Of a DNA stretch of 64,000 nt, positions 43,728-55,800 are shown piece after piece. The translations under genes and the position numbers were made by a program. The DNA is from Tubiluchus corallicola (taxonomy: Eukaryota; Priapulida; Priapulimorpha; Priapulimorphida; Tubiluchidae): NCBI GenBank assembly GCA_030141605.1, contig JAQGDQ010000073.1, positions 592,501 to 656,500 of the forward strand. Reading direction: 5' to 3'. The notes beneath the pieces are model-generated. The model was not told the DNA's origin and made no database searches. It was given only the letters and a program-made list of their open reading frames with translations. Numbering within the stretch: the stretch's first letter is position 1; every line of letters starts with the position of its first letter.

Positions 43728-44150
43728 ATTTCGTCAACGTTGATACCTAAGAGTTTGATTGCATTTGAGCTTTTAATTGCAAATTCTCCGACCTTTAGTG
43801 GTATTGTTGGCGTTAAATTGTTATTGGTTGGTGAGAGTTGCACATGTTTTGTTTTTTCATTGTTCATTTTCAACTCGTAGAAGTCAAATGCTGCATTATT
43901 ATTTACTATATCTTGTTCCAAATTGTACCTGGCTATATCAATATTTTCATTGGCCGTGTATATTGTGGTGTCGCCAGCGAACTGTACTATGTTTGAAATA
44001 TTTTGTTTATATTATTTACGTACAAACAAAATAATAGGGTCCCTGGGGAACGCCTCTTGTGGCACATTCGAAAAAGTTTTGTTACCTAGTTTAACTCTTT
44101 GCTGTCTCTTTTGTGGGTTTGTAACAGCATTTCTATGTCAGATGTATTCT
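43728..44150 (-). mobile_element. Non-LTR retrotransposon relic: reverse transcriptase core
   Basis: Minus-strand frames, joined across at least one frameshift, read GVPQG near 44048, then LLFCLYVNNINKIF, then NIVQFAGDTTIYTAN, ELKMNNEKTKHVQLSP and KLLGINVDE. These match the order of RT motifs in LINEs: GVPQGS-LGPLLF-YINDI, the F/YADD catalytic box, N-x-x-K-T-K, and (Y)LGV-x-x-D. The catalytic box reads FAGD, so the second-to-last Asp is gone, and there are frame breaks and a stop. The copy is dead. No ends or target-site duplication were found. Confidence 0.75.
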
Positions 44151-44361
44151 AGGCTTTAATATATATCTGCACCGAGACCCATTATAACTTACCCGTGAGC
44201 TAGCTTGAGTTCGGATTTAGGTTACTGAGTTCATTGCGCATAGACATGTTTTGTTTCATCAGTTCAGTGAGTTCAAATGGTGCTTAAACCAGTGTACAGT
44301 TTTTTTTACAGGTAAGACAGGTCCTAGTAATAGCAATTTAACTAAAACTTAGATAAGGTAA

Positions 44362-44432
44362 GCATCGGTGGTTCAGTGGTAGAATGCTCGCCTGCCACGC
44401 GGGCGGCCCGGGTTCGATTCCCGGCCGATGCA
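44362..44432 (+). tRNA. tRNA-Gly (GCC)
   Basis: A complete 71-base cloverleaf. The acceptor stem is GCATCGG/CCGATGC with discriminator A. The D arm carries the A box TGGTTCAGTGGTAGAATGC, the anticodon loop CTGCCAC gives anticodon GCC, and the T arm carries the B box GGTTCGATTCCCGG. There is no intron and no encoded CCA. A T5 run at 44434-44438 directly downstream is a good pol III terminator. It decodes GGC and GGU. Confidence 0.97.
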
Positions 44433-44433
44433 T

Positions 44434-44438
44434 TTTTC
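44434..44438 (+). terminator. Pol III terminator of tRNA-Gly
   Basis: TTTTT directly after the discriminator base region of the tRNA. Confidence 0.7.
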
Positions 44439-46971
44439 GGAATATTGTGAGGCTAGTATGAACGATTCTTTACTTTTTTAGTTCCACATGTAAACAGGTA
44501 AACTTGTTAAAATTAACTATATATCTCAGAGATTTATGTGCCATTCTGATTGAGTGCTGGCAATGTAGTAAACTGCAAAAAGCGTTGAATTAATCAACGA
44601 GTAGTCTATTTAGCCGAAGTGCTTGGATATATTAAAATTGTTAAATATACAAAGCAAATTTTATATACTGCTAGTTCTTACTTCTCTGCATTATGTTTTA
44701 ATTTACTAATACGTAACTGTGTAACATGTGTAACTTTGCGTAATTTTGTGCCTCAAAAACATGAATGAATCAAAAGAGCATATGTCATGAGCTCTTCCAA
44801 TGTTCATACTAAAAATGCAAACGAGGCATTCAGACGAGCGAGTTTTATCGCGTGAGTTTCCCTCTGACAGCAAACTCGCAAATGTGAATCGTATTACGAG
44901 TTACGGTGGGCAGGTCATTGCAACTTTTTAACTCTTTAACTCTTTGTATAATGCTGTATTTATGTTTTTAACTCCTGTTTTATATCGAAGAAAATCTGAA
45001 ATAAAGGTTAAATTCATTCAAAAACTAAAAAAAACTTGCTGCGAGTTGATTTTCTCCAAGCTATTGCTTTGGCAAGTTATTCTCGACACTTCTTACAGTG
45101 AAAAAAGAAGTGAGTGTCAGCTCGAGCTTGCTGTCTTAGAGTAACTAGCAGCAAGTTTTGTTCTCTAATCTAAATACCCTTGCCAATTACTCAGTGAGTT
45201 GACATGGCGGGAAAACTCGGTCGTCTGAACGTAAAGGCACAAGACGCTAAAACTGCTAAAGACGACAAAGTGGCGTTTACCTAGCATTCGAAATGCGTTA
45301 TGTGTTAGCCATCTGCGGAATAGCTGCGTATAAAAAATTAACTGGAAATAGCTGCAGAAAAAACACATAACGCAGGCTTGGTAAACGGGTAGATTGAAAA
45401 CAATATAAATTGGTTTTATCTAATCCGCTTAACGCATGCCAATTTCGGATGCCATTTCGGATGTCACTTAAGAAGCTAAAGAAATTAAGTAAACAACAGA
45501 GGAAGCTCCTAACTATATGTTTCCATTTTTAAATTGATTTAAAGTGTAGCACCTATAAATTTACATTAAAATTATTTGCTCTATTAAATCCGTAGACGAG
45601 GAAAAAGACAATGATATTATACGAATACCTTTTATGTACAGAATATTTTATTTTGCAAATCTCTGATAACATGTTTTTCATTCAGGATTTAAAATAGTAC
45701 AAGCTTTAACATTTTTAAATAGAACAGCCAGCTAGGTTACTCCATACTTTTAAACAATATAGCTTAATAAACACTTAATAAACATTACTGTCTTGCGAAC
45801 ATGATTTGTACGGCACAAAGTGCAACAAAATTTTTTTGTGCCTTGTGTTGATACTTAATATTAGTTAATAATTGGCTTTAACGAGCTTTCATCTTTTAGA
45901 ATGTAATTTTATTTTATTTTTTGTCTAATGAAACATTATACTAACTGTCACCTTTCAGTACGCATTAGCCTTGTCAACAAGGTCGACCATTGAGGCTGTG
46001 CACGGATTAGTACTATAGCGGCTCTAGTGCGTCCGGTTAGTGGACATTTTTCTTTCATTTTCACAACAATAATAGGTCTGTGTAGAGAATTACAAAGGAA
46101 AGATGGTACGCAAATTGTTCGATGACACGACAGTGTGTCATTACTAACACGTGCGCTACACCTAGGCCTACTTTTATAAGCACTGCTTTCATAGTGTTTG
46201 CAGTTGACTCTGTGTTGTGTTACAAGAGCTTTAGGCTTTGTAGAACATCATATTGTAATTTATAAGTTTTGCCTCTGTAAAAACGCGAGTGTTCAACTTT
46301 ACCCTATTTCTGTTCATAATGCCAAGAGGCCTTCTCCAGCAGACTATTCCAGTGATTTTTTCTAAGTATTTCAGGGTTGGTGACCTATAAGTAATTCATT
46401 TTAATGTACTTATATATTAATAATATTCTTTATATCAATTAATGTACATAAACTGTACTGTACAAAATACATACACATAATTTTTTTTGTACAATCAGTC
46501 AGGGGAACTTATGAATGCCATAGCGTCTATACTAAATCTACCCAACTTACACAATACAAATAAATTAATTGTAAATTTATAAAATACATTACTGCATCAA
46601 TTTACCAAACAATACAAACGTAAAATTTATACATGGTTACAACTTTGATTAAAAAGCTGTTATAATAATAATATGCCGCATCATAATTATTATAAGTTTA
46701 CCACAATGACATTACGTAATCATTATTAATTTCGCACATGATTTTATCCCATTTTTTCGCCGGTTTTCTATAGTCTCTTAATTGAGTATTTCTTAGTTCA
46801 GTTTTAAAGCTTTTAATGTTAATTGATGATTTTATATTATACACTTAATTAAATTTTAAAAGTGTATTTTCCTGTATTTTATGTATCACAAATGTTTTTA
46901 TTAGTTAAATCTTAACACTTAAACACAGATTTATTGACTCAAATTTTACAAGCTGATCTTTAATTTATGTC

Positions 46972-47165
46972 TTTTTTACGAAGTGTTTTACAATTTGTCC
47001 AATTTAGTACTTTTGGCTAATTTAGTTTAATTTTGGTTTTTATTAGGAGAAATTTTGCAAAGAACTTTAACCTGTTTAAATTAGTACTTTTATCTAACAT
47101 TTGCTTTTAGCCCGTATCTAATTTTACAAAGTATTTTATGATTTATCTGTTTTAGTACTTTAGTA
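46972..47165. repeat. Degenerate minisatellite of about 75 bases
   Basis: Three diverged units share the order AATTT(A/G)CAAAG, then a T-rich stretch, then TTTAGTACTTT. The TTAGTAC word falls at about 47004, 47081 and 47152, spacings of 77 and 71 bases. Confidence 0.5.
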
Positions 47166-50086
47166 GTCAGTTTCTAGTTTTGTCTAATTTTAATGTTTAG
47201 CTTAGTTAATTTATATTTTAACTACTACTAACATGCCATAGACCATTATGGAAACATTTTGTATACAATTTAATATGCTCCATGTGAAAATTGCATTCTA
47301 CTCGATTCTATTCTAAGAAATGCGATGGATTGGTGGTGTACAGTGTCTGCAATATACGTGGATCTAGGCTGCATTCCAACTTTTTTACATTTACTGCCTT
47401 TCAAGATTGGTATCAAATTTAATAATTTAATATTGTGTTGACATTAAGATTATTATAATTTTTTATTAAAATTTTATTAATATTCATAATAATTTTATAA
47501 TGCATGAACTTTATTAATATTCAAAATCATTTTGCAATGCATTTATATTGTACAAGCTTTGCGAATATCACAAAAGGTCTTAAAATAAACCTTTGTATAC
47601 ATTAGAGAACCAGTGTTCTGTTGGCAAAACTTAGAAAACACAACAAACGACGTACGAAACGAAGAAACCATTAGTTGCACAGTAATGACATGTCAGCCTA
47701 CTATACAAACCTTATACCCCGAACAAAAATTATTTTCTTATTATGACTTAGTTATGACATGCACTTAGTTTACGTAAATTACACGAATTCACAACTAAAA
47801 TACAAATAATGATATTTTATTTTATTTTTTTGTCGTTACTTTTGCCACAACCAATAATTTTAAGAATGTTTGTTGGCCCTAGCCTTTGTTGGCATTTCCA
47901 CTTTCAGTTGTGCACTTGTGAGACCTGACAAGTTATTATGGTTCTTACCACGCAAACAAAACTTAATGAATTCAGACCCAAATCCGCGAGCGTAATGCCG
48001 TAACGGTGTCTACACTTGATTATATCTGGTCGAGTGTGGCTAACTTATGTCAATACTAGTCTTGTAAGCGTTCAAGCGTAATTAACCAGCGTGTTTGATG
48101 CTCGTGACTAACATGGAACTTCATGACTCTGTGCACTATAGTTTTGGAGTTATTAAGAATTTAACGCTACAACTTGACAGACAAAACCGTTTGCTCCAAT
48201 TTTCATATTTTACCTCCTGTCTTGGACATGTAAACAATCCGAGTTATTTTTATTTTTACTTACATTTGTCTCAGTCCCTACTCTAGGTGTTTAGTTGGCA
48301 AGTTTCGTGATTTCAGTTGCTATAGTTTTAAACGTTTAGGCATTTTTATACATTTTGGATCCTATCGGGCTTTTAAAAAATCCTAGCCTTTTTAAAGCCC
48401 AGATATACATTTAGACAGCAATACGTAAATACCTTTGAAGAAAAATTTGAATTTAACTCAAGGCCCTAGGAGGGTTGAATGGCAATCGGAAAACTAACCG
48501 ATGTTGAAAGTCCTTTGATCGATGCCAACATTTACCACACTACTTCCAAGATCCCTGCCACAGTATGTACCCTGTAAGTTTCGCGACTCTAGCTCTCCGC
48601 ACTTGGCATTCAGTATGAATTAAAAAGTAAAAAACAGAATGCCTAACATAATGACTAAACATCAGCGTTAGGGGTTCTCCTAGGTCAGAAACGTTAGCTA
48701 GCTCTCCGGATAAAAAATCAAGCATAATAAAGTTATCACTGATACGAAATTTATTAAAAAAACTTTTAGTGCTGATTTAAATGTGAAATCTTGAAGTTAT
48801 ATGCAATTTGAAATAAAAAACAGTAGTTCAGTTTGATTACTTCTAGCTCCTTCAGGATCGTAACAGTTTGCTCTACTTTGCAGAGGTTCATGAAAAACTG
48901 TTTAATGATTACGTTATATATTTTGATATAATTTTTATATCCTCACACAACTGGCTTTCTCTTGCAAAATTATATATATATATATTAAACGCATTTGCTT
49001 ACCTTAGACAAACTAAAAATCTATTTTTGACGAAAAAGTTGAAAATAGCTTTTAGTAATTGAGGTGTTTCTACCGTAACGATGTACAGAATTACTTGTGT
49101 GAAACCGGCCACTGCAGGAAATTTCAGCTATCCTCACACAACAGCTGATACATTTTGGCCTCAGGTATACTTTATTTATAAGGGGAAATTCCTGTAAAAA
49201 ATGAGACGACCTTAATAATATTATGTCCTTGGCTGATCGTTTGCTTTTTCTGGAACTCTCCACAACAGACGGTTCTCCTCGCCTGTTACAAGCATGCGAT
49301 CAATAAAATAATGTGTACGATCACGCAAGTGCACGTCAGAGTACTCGATAGGTTAAATTGGAGGACCTGAAAAGGGCACGTTTTTCTTAATTTTATCGAA
49401 TTAAATGCTTAAAAAATAGCATGACTGGATAACTGAGATTCTCTTGAATAAAACAGTTCTTAATTTATAACCATTTAGTTATGTCTGTGCTCATACAGTA
49501 GCAAAAAACTTATAGGTCTTGTAAGACCTATTTTGAGTGGTGCGTTCCTGTAGGAGTTAGATTTAGAATTTCGATTTCTGTTAGTGTATGCTTGGTCTTT
49601 GATCGCTACTAATGGCAAATAGCGCCATACTTTAGAGATAAGCAAACATTACCAGAAGTCGAATGTTAATCGAACTGAATTTTTGGCTTTCGAATTCGAG
49701 TCATTTTCGAATTTCAAAGTTTCAAATTCGAAATGAATTCAGAACTAAGGATTTTCGAATAAATTTCGAATTAGTAATAAAAACAGTAATGTACACAAAG
49801 AACTCAGTAATGGTTCCGAGATAGAGAAGACCATCCACGTATGTAGTAAGGACACTAATTTACCAATAATGACTGATTTTTCCAAGTAAAATTAGGAATC
49901 GCAATGAAAAGAGCTTGGCCCAGTAAGCAGCTACTGAACTGACCCCAAATCAGGAATAGATGCATTTCAAATAAGAAACTATAAAAACATTAACATGCTA
50001 GGAACAAAATGAGCAAAGAAAATATCGTCAAGAAAATATCGTCAGATGCATAATAAAGTCAAGGCAAAATTATGGACAGTTAAAAT

Positions 50087-50191
50087 CACAGGAGAAGATT
50101 AAGATGGCTAGGACATGCTATACGACTACCAGATAGCCACCCACTGAAATTAGCTTTCAAAGAAGCACTGCAGAAGGAAAAGAATCCGTAA
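50087..50191 (+). mobile_element. LINE relic, post-RT C-terminal segment
   Basis: The frame HRRRLRWLGHAIRLPDSHP continuing to a TAA at 50189 has the LRWLGH-x-x-R-(M/L)-P-D wording found after the RT domain in many non-LTR retrotransposons. The reading frame before it is broken, and after the stop GGQLSS continues in frame. It is an old fragment in plus orientation. Confidence 0.65.
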
Positions 50192-52873
50192 GGAGGACAG
50201 CTCAGCAGCTTTACATCAGTGATGAGTAGTGACTTACAATTATTTCATCCAAAAACCTTATCAACACATCTTTAGATAGTTAAATAGATATTGCGCATGT
50301 CAGAGCATGTGTCACTCCAGAAATGAAAATGAAATTAGACGAGGCAGTCAGCGTTGCCTATTTCTTATTTTATTTTTTTTGTTACGAAAACACCAAACAA
50401 CAATACAATATAGCAAAATACATTATGATAACATATGGTGCACATAGTTACATTAATTTCATAATAAAATTGACATGGCACTATATCAATATAAATTGTT
50501 GTTTGCATTATAGTCAGAAGCATTACTTGTGTGACTATAATGCAATTAATGGTGCTGGTGTTAGGGTGCAAAAAAGGAAGGTAAAAATGATGGAATGATA
50601 GTTGAGAGAGCAGGAGATGGGAATTAGTAAGATTAGGTTAGCGAAATGATGTGAATGATAATGAATATGAGATTGCTATTAGGACAGGTATTAACAACAC
50701 GAACTTGTGTTGGTCGTAGTAGTCACTATGTTTTAATAATCATGTCACCTAAGAATGATGTGCCATACTGCTAGGTCAAAAGTCAACGCTACAAGTTATC
50801 ACAACAGTTTCTTTTGTTTTAGAATACTGCTTGGTAGTGCCTATTCAAGGTTAACGGGCATTTGATGATGAACATTAGTAGTTAAATCAAAAATTAGCCA
50901 AATATTTTATTTAGAGAAATATTAATACACTCAGACACGATAAAAACGATGATTTTTATTTCATTCAGTGTGAGTTGTTTTCCATGAATTGGACGACATT
51001 AAATAGCTTATACCGTCACCACCAGAGGCTCATGCAGAATATTCACATAAATAACAAACGCATGTTATTTAAGTGACATTTTTTACATAATAATCACCAG
51101 TTAAAGTTTTTAAATTCAATGATTGAACCTTTAATATGTTTCTGGGAGTTTTTTTGCATCTAAATATCTTTGAAGTTTCCTTCATAACTTCTGTCTCCAT
51201 TTTTCCGATAATGTGGGTTAAATGTTAGTGGAGTCGGAATTTTTTTTATTTGGCAGAACATCCACATGTACAAATTTAACTTCCACACCAAATCTGCACT
51301 GCGCCACATTAATCTACATCTGCCAGAATATCTGCGACAGATATTTTAAAATCTGCAGTAAGCAAAAAAAAACTTTACTGTCATCAATTATTGCTCGCTC
51401 TTTTGTGCACAACTGCAGCTGAGACCACAAAACTCATGAAGAAAAAATCTGCGTCCAGTCCGCTTTAGCATTCCGTGAAATCATTAAATAATCCTCCACA
51501 AAAAATCTGCATTTTGATTCTGCTTACAATTGATGTGGATTCATACCTTCGTATAATATCCAAGTTAATGTTGTCGTATGTCCTGTGTCTACTGCTTAGT
51601 CCGGTTTTTAGACTTTCTGTTCGGTAAAATAAGAAACAAAACCAAATATGCACATGTCCAGGTTTTTCATGTTTGGACAGAGTTGTATATATATTTGCAA
51701 CAAAGTCGCTAATTTTTTTACCATCAGCATGCCATTAATTTAACTTACGCTTTGAACTTCCTTACGTGTCATTTTACATTAAAATTAGAGAACAAAATTA
51801 TTAAACCGTGATAGTCTAAGTTAGTGTTACAAATGTTGAGTGCACAGAAAAGTATTTGCTTTGCAAAACAGTCTGTTTATCAGTCATGTTACATGTGGTT
51901 TCTTAGCTTTACACAATTTAAAAAGTTAGTTATTCAGTTCGAGACAGCTTTTGTCATCATCTTGAAAATGACAGCCATACTGGAGGAACGACTTCTATTT
52001 AAAAAATTAATAACCTTGATGTGTTTTAGCAATGTGGATAGTTTTTTTGTAACTTTTTGGCAAAATTGGCAGTTTTTTCACGATTCTGTTGGACTACATG
52101 TTAGTGACCCAGTGGCAATCTTGTTTTTGCAGTGTTTTTGTTTTTTTGCATCCTTTTTGAAATCTAGCAGTTTTTGCATTACACAAAGTCCAAATGACAA
52201 AAATAAATTGATTTTTGTTTTTATAATAAACCTTCAGGTGAAACAGCCACAATAATTGCATGATTAGCATGATTTCAGTTTGTGTGTTGGTTATTTTTTA
52301 AAAAAAATAGTGCCCATTTGTGAAATGGAAGATACAGAAATGGAATGCTTGGCTCTAATTACTTTGTGATGGATGTTATAATTGCTTCTTAATATTAATT
52401 TTCTGGGTGTCTTTTTTGACTTGCATTGTTTGTGCAAAAACTTGACAGCCATTTTGCTTTTTGCATTTTTGCCCTTCCTGTAAGGCCACTGAGTTTGCTG
52501 TAGAGTTAATTGCACCACGCACAGTGGTTTGCTTCAGTCGCTAATTTTAAAATGTTGGCGCTAATTAAGAAATCACTAAGATCGTTCAAGTTTAAGACTT
52601 TTTTACTTTAATAAAAGAATCTGAGTGGAAAATCTTTCACAGTAAAGTGTATTTTACTGTTTGTAGCTTTTATGACAAATAAACTAACAGTTGCACAAAA
52701 GCATTTGGCTCATATAAATGGTTCTAGCAATAGGAAATAAAACAATAAATGCCAGCATTGTTTTAGCACTATTTGCATGAACTTCCTGAAGGATGTAATT
52801 TTTGACCAAAAATGTCTTTACATTTTTAGGAATTAGGACTTAAATAAGAGTTAGGAATTTTACTGAGTTGTGG

Positions 52874-55800
52874 ATGAAGAAAGCTACACAATTGTTGCCT
52901 ATCAGGTTTGCTGCTTCAATGTCCATTGCAGCACAAGCTAGACCAATCGAAACATGCATTCGGAATAAACTTACATCAATGTTTCAGGTAAATTTATGAT
53001 TTAAGTTGTTTAGTTTCTTGATTATTATTAAACATTTTTTTCTTTAGTAATTATTTTGAAAGGATATTGATTGCTAGACATATTGTGCTACTACAGCCCT
53101 TAATGTTTGTAATTTGACGAGAGCTGCATCTTTAGAAAGATTACCCAAGTATCTCATTCCTATGTTAGTAAGTCTAAAAAGTCAACACTGTTGTATTAGC
53201 TTGATGCAGTGTCCTTTTCTTTGATAAAATGTTTTTTGGGTTTTTTGGATTGTTTTATAAATGTAAAAACTATTTATTTATTTTTATTCATTTATTTCAT
53301 TGATTTATTTGTACGTTTTATTTCGAACACACAACATTACTGCAATTCAATTTTTAGACACTCTGTTAAAGACAAGTACAAGGTGGCACAGAAAAAAATG
53401 TACCTAACTTTAGACTAAAATAACATTAGAAGCAAGTGCCTTACAAAGTTTAAATTTAACAGTATGCTCTTACAATACTTTTAGTTTTGGTGGTGATAGT
53501 TACAAGTTTTAATAGTTTTTAAGTTACGGTCATTGAGTTATTGCATGTTAAAATTTTAAATACTGGACAGTGTCAGCTAATCATCAATTCAAAAGCCAGG
53601 TTGATGTATAAAGACCTAAATGCATGGCAGCAAAACAATAAAAAAATCAACCAGTTTATTTCATAGTTTTTACAATTAAGATTGTTTTCACGATAAAAAG
53701 AGGGCTTAATTCTCTGGATCATGGTGTTTAGAATTCCCTTAACGAGAAAGCGTGTGACAGCTACACAGAGCCGTTTGATGCAGAAGGTCTAAATGCATAA
53801 ATTGTTGAGTATTGGATTCAAATGCCCCTTAAAGAAGCAAAAATTGTGGACACATAGAACACTTGCTATAAATTTTCAGTACCTAGTAACACAGTTTTTT
53901 TACGGCATTTATTTTTTGACTTGTTGTTTTATACTTCTGTATCTTATGAAAAAAATTAATTGAATGACGTAAAATTTTTATGCTTATATATATATCCGAT
54001 TGCTTGCATACATATATATCGGCATTTATAACATCAGTGTGGTAATATTTTTAGTGATTCCTTTATTTTCTTATAACATTGTGATCAAAATTTTGGCGCA
54101 TTTTTTTTGTGCTACCTGATATATTTATGATAAACAGTTATTGTTTTTATATTTCAATCCGGGTTTGTAAAATCAAATTCCACTACCAAGAAAATAATTA
54201 TTAGAAAATTTTATATCATTGTAGCAAGTAATTACTTTAGCAGGGTCAGTGATGTCCTTCTAATGTAGTGAATTGGTTCTGATGTCAAAAATTTCTTACT
54301 CTGTACTGTCTTTTGAGTGGATTTTTGAATTAGCTTTGTTTCCTTTTAGCCTGTTTACTTGGATGTGATAAATGAGAGTTATATGCACAGTGTTCCTAAA
54401 GGTACTTTTATTATTATCCATTTGTAAATTTAAGTTTAATTCAATGTTTTTAATGTAATTTTTTATTATTTTCCATGAGTTATGTATTTAGTTTTGTGTA
54501 GAGTGTAGAGTTTTCAGTGCACGAAAGTATAAACTGATAATTACACGTTTTATTTTTACTAGTTTCTAATTTGATATTGTGATTTAGAATAATTAAATTA
54601 GGAGTATTTTTTAGAAGATTGAGAACAAACTCAGAAGATTTTGCTTCCAATTTAATTGGGCAAATTGTTTTAGCTTCCAATTCGCTCCAAACAAAAATTT
54701 ATATGCCCTCCTTGAAATGTAGATTATTGGTTGATGGACCAAAGAGAAGATGTAATTTAATGTAAAATTTCTGATTGCCGTGACATAGTCTGTTACATAT
54801 TAGTTTCACTGGAAAACACGGATAAGGTGAGCCGTTGCACGTAAAACATATTTAACAGAACAAAAGAAAGCTTGGCATTGTCCTATACTGCGTATTGTCA
54901 CATTGTTGTCGCTTGTCATCTTTTTCTTTATTTGGGTGTCCATTGACGTAAAACCAGAGGATATAAATAATGCTGATTTGTGCTGCCAGCTGTGCCACAT
55001 TTGCTTGTTGTGTGACATTGTTTCTCTTTTTGCTGTATAAATTGAACTTTTATGTATGACCTACTGCAGTAATTGTTGCAATAATGATCTTGTGTAACTT
55101 TTAAACAGGTTCAGAGACTCACTTTAAAGTGGTAGTTGTTTCAGAAAAATTCCAAGGTCTTGTTCCATTAAAAGTAAGTAATTTAGCTTTGAATTTTACA
55201 TAGAAAACAGCTGAGATTTACTGGGTAACTTTTACTACAATTTAACAGCTACACAAATTACAAAAATGTCAAAATCTTTCTTGACATGCTATCATCATGA
55301 CTTCAAGACCATGTTTTATAAATGTAAAGGCTATGGAGAATAATAAACTGACTGGTTCAGAATGATTTGTTTATAATTGTATGCAATGTACAGATAATTA
55401 CTGCGACCTCTAGTTTATTCAGCAATTTGGATGCAAATACATTTTTTTGTAACCTTAGTTGTTATACTTTAGAGTAAAAACATATTCCACAATATTCGCA
55501 TACAATCAAGTCGAGATAGTAGAAGAGATAACTTTTTATATAATGAGTCTGGTTTAAATAGCTGGTCTTTGTTTGCAAAAATCTACTCTTACTCATATTG
55601 GCTTGGCATCTGTCTGGCAAAATCAGAGATGATAAATGAAGAAACGGCTCTTAGCCTATATTAAAATGAAATTACAAACTGCATAAGGAATATGGGATGG
55701 CTAAAATTAAATAAAGATTAGAATATTATTGGCAAAGGAAATAACTGAGGACATACTATAAATTTAAGTAGAAAATTACTTGCTAACTAACAGAATTGCT

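Larger units (their letters stand above)
44439..52873. other. Long spacer with LINE relic and minisatellite, no gene recognised
   Basis: About 8.4 kb without a supported gene. It contains the degenerate tandem repeat at 46972-47165, a TTCGAA cluster at 49689-49770 and a LINE C-terminal relic at 50087-50191. The stretch 46400-47600 is especially AT-rich. The 143-codon frame at 51824-52255 is Phe-rich, low in complexity and unlikely to be real. Confidence 0.5.

Noticed and set aside
51824-52255. 143-codon plus-strand frame upstream of BOLA1
   Set aside because: Phe/Leu-rich, biased composition, no recognisable domain and no splice partner; frames of this size arise by chance in AT-rich DNA.
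52291-52518. 75-codon basic minus-strand frame just upstream of BOLA1
   Set aside because: Lys-rich chance frame with no recognisable motif; a divergent gene partner for BOLA1 cannot be supported.
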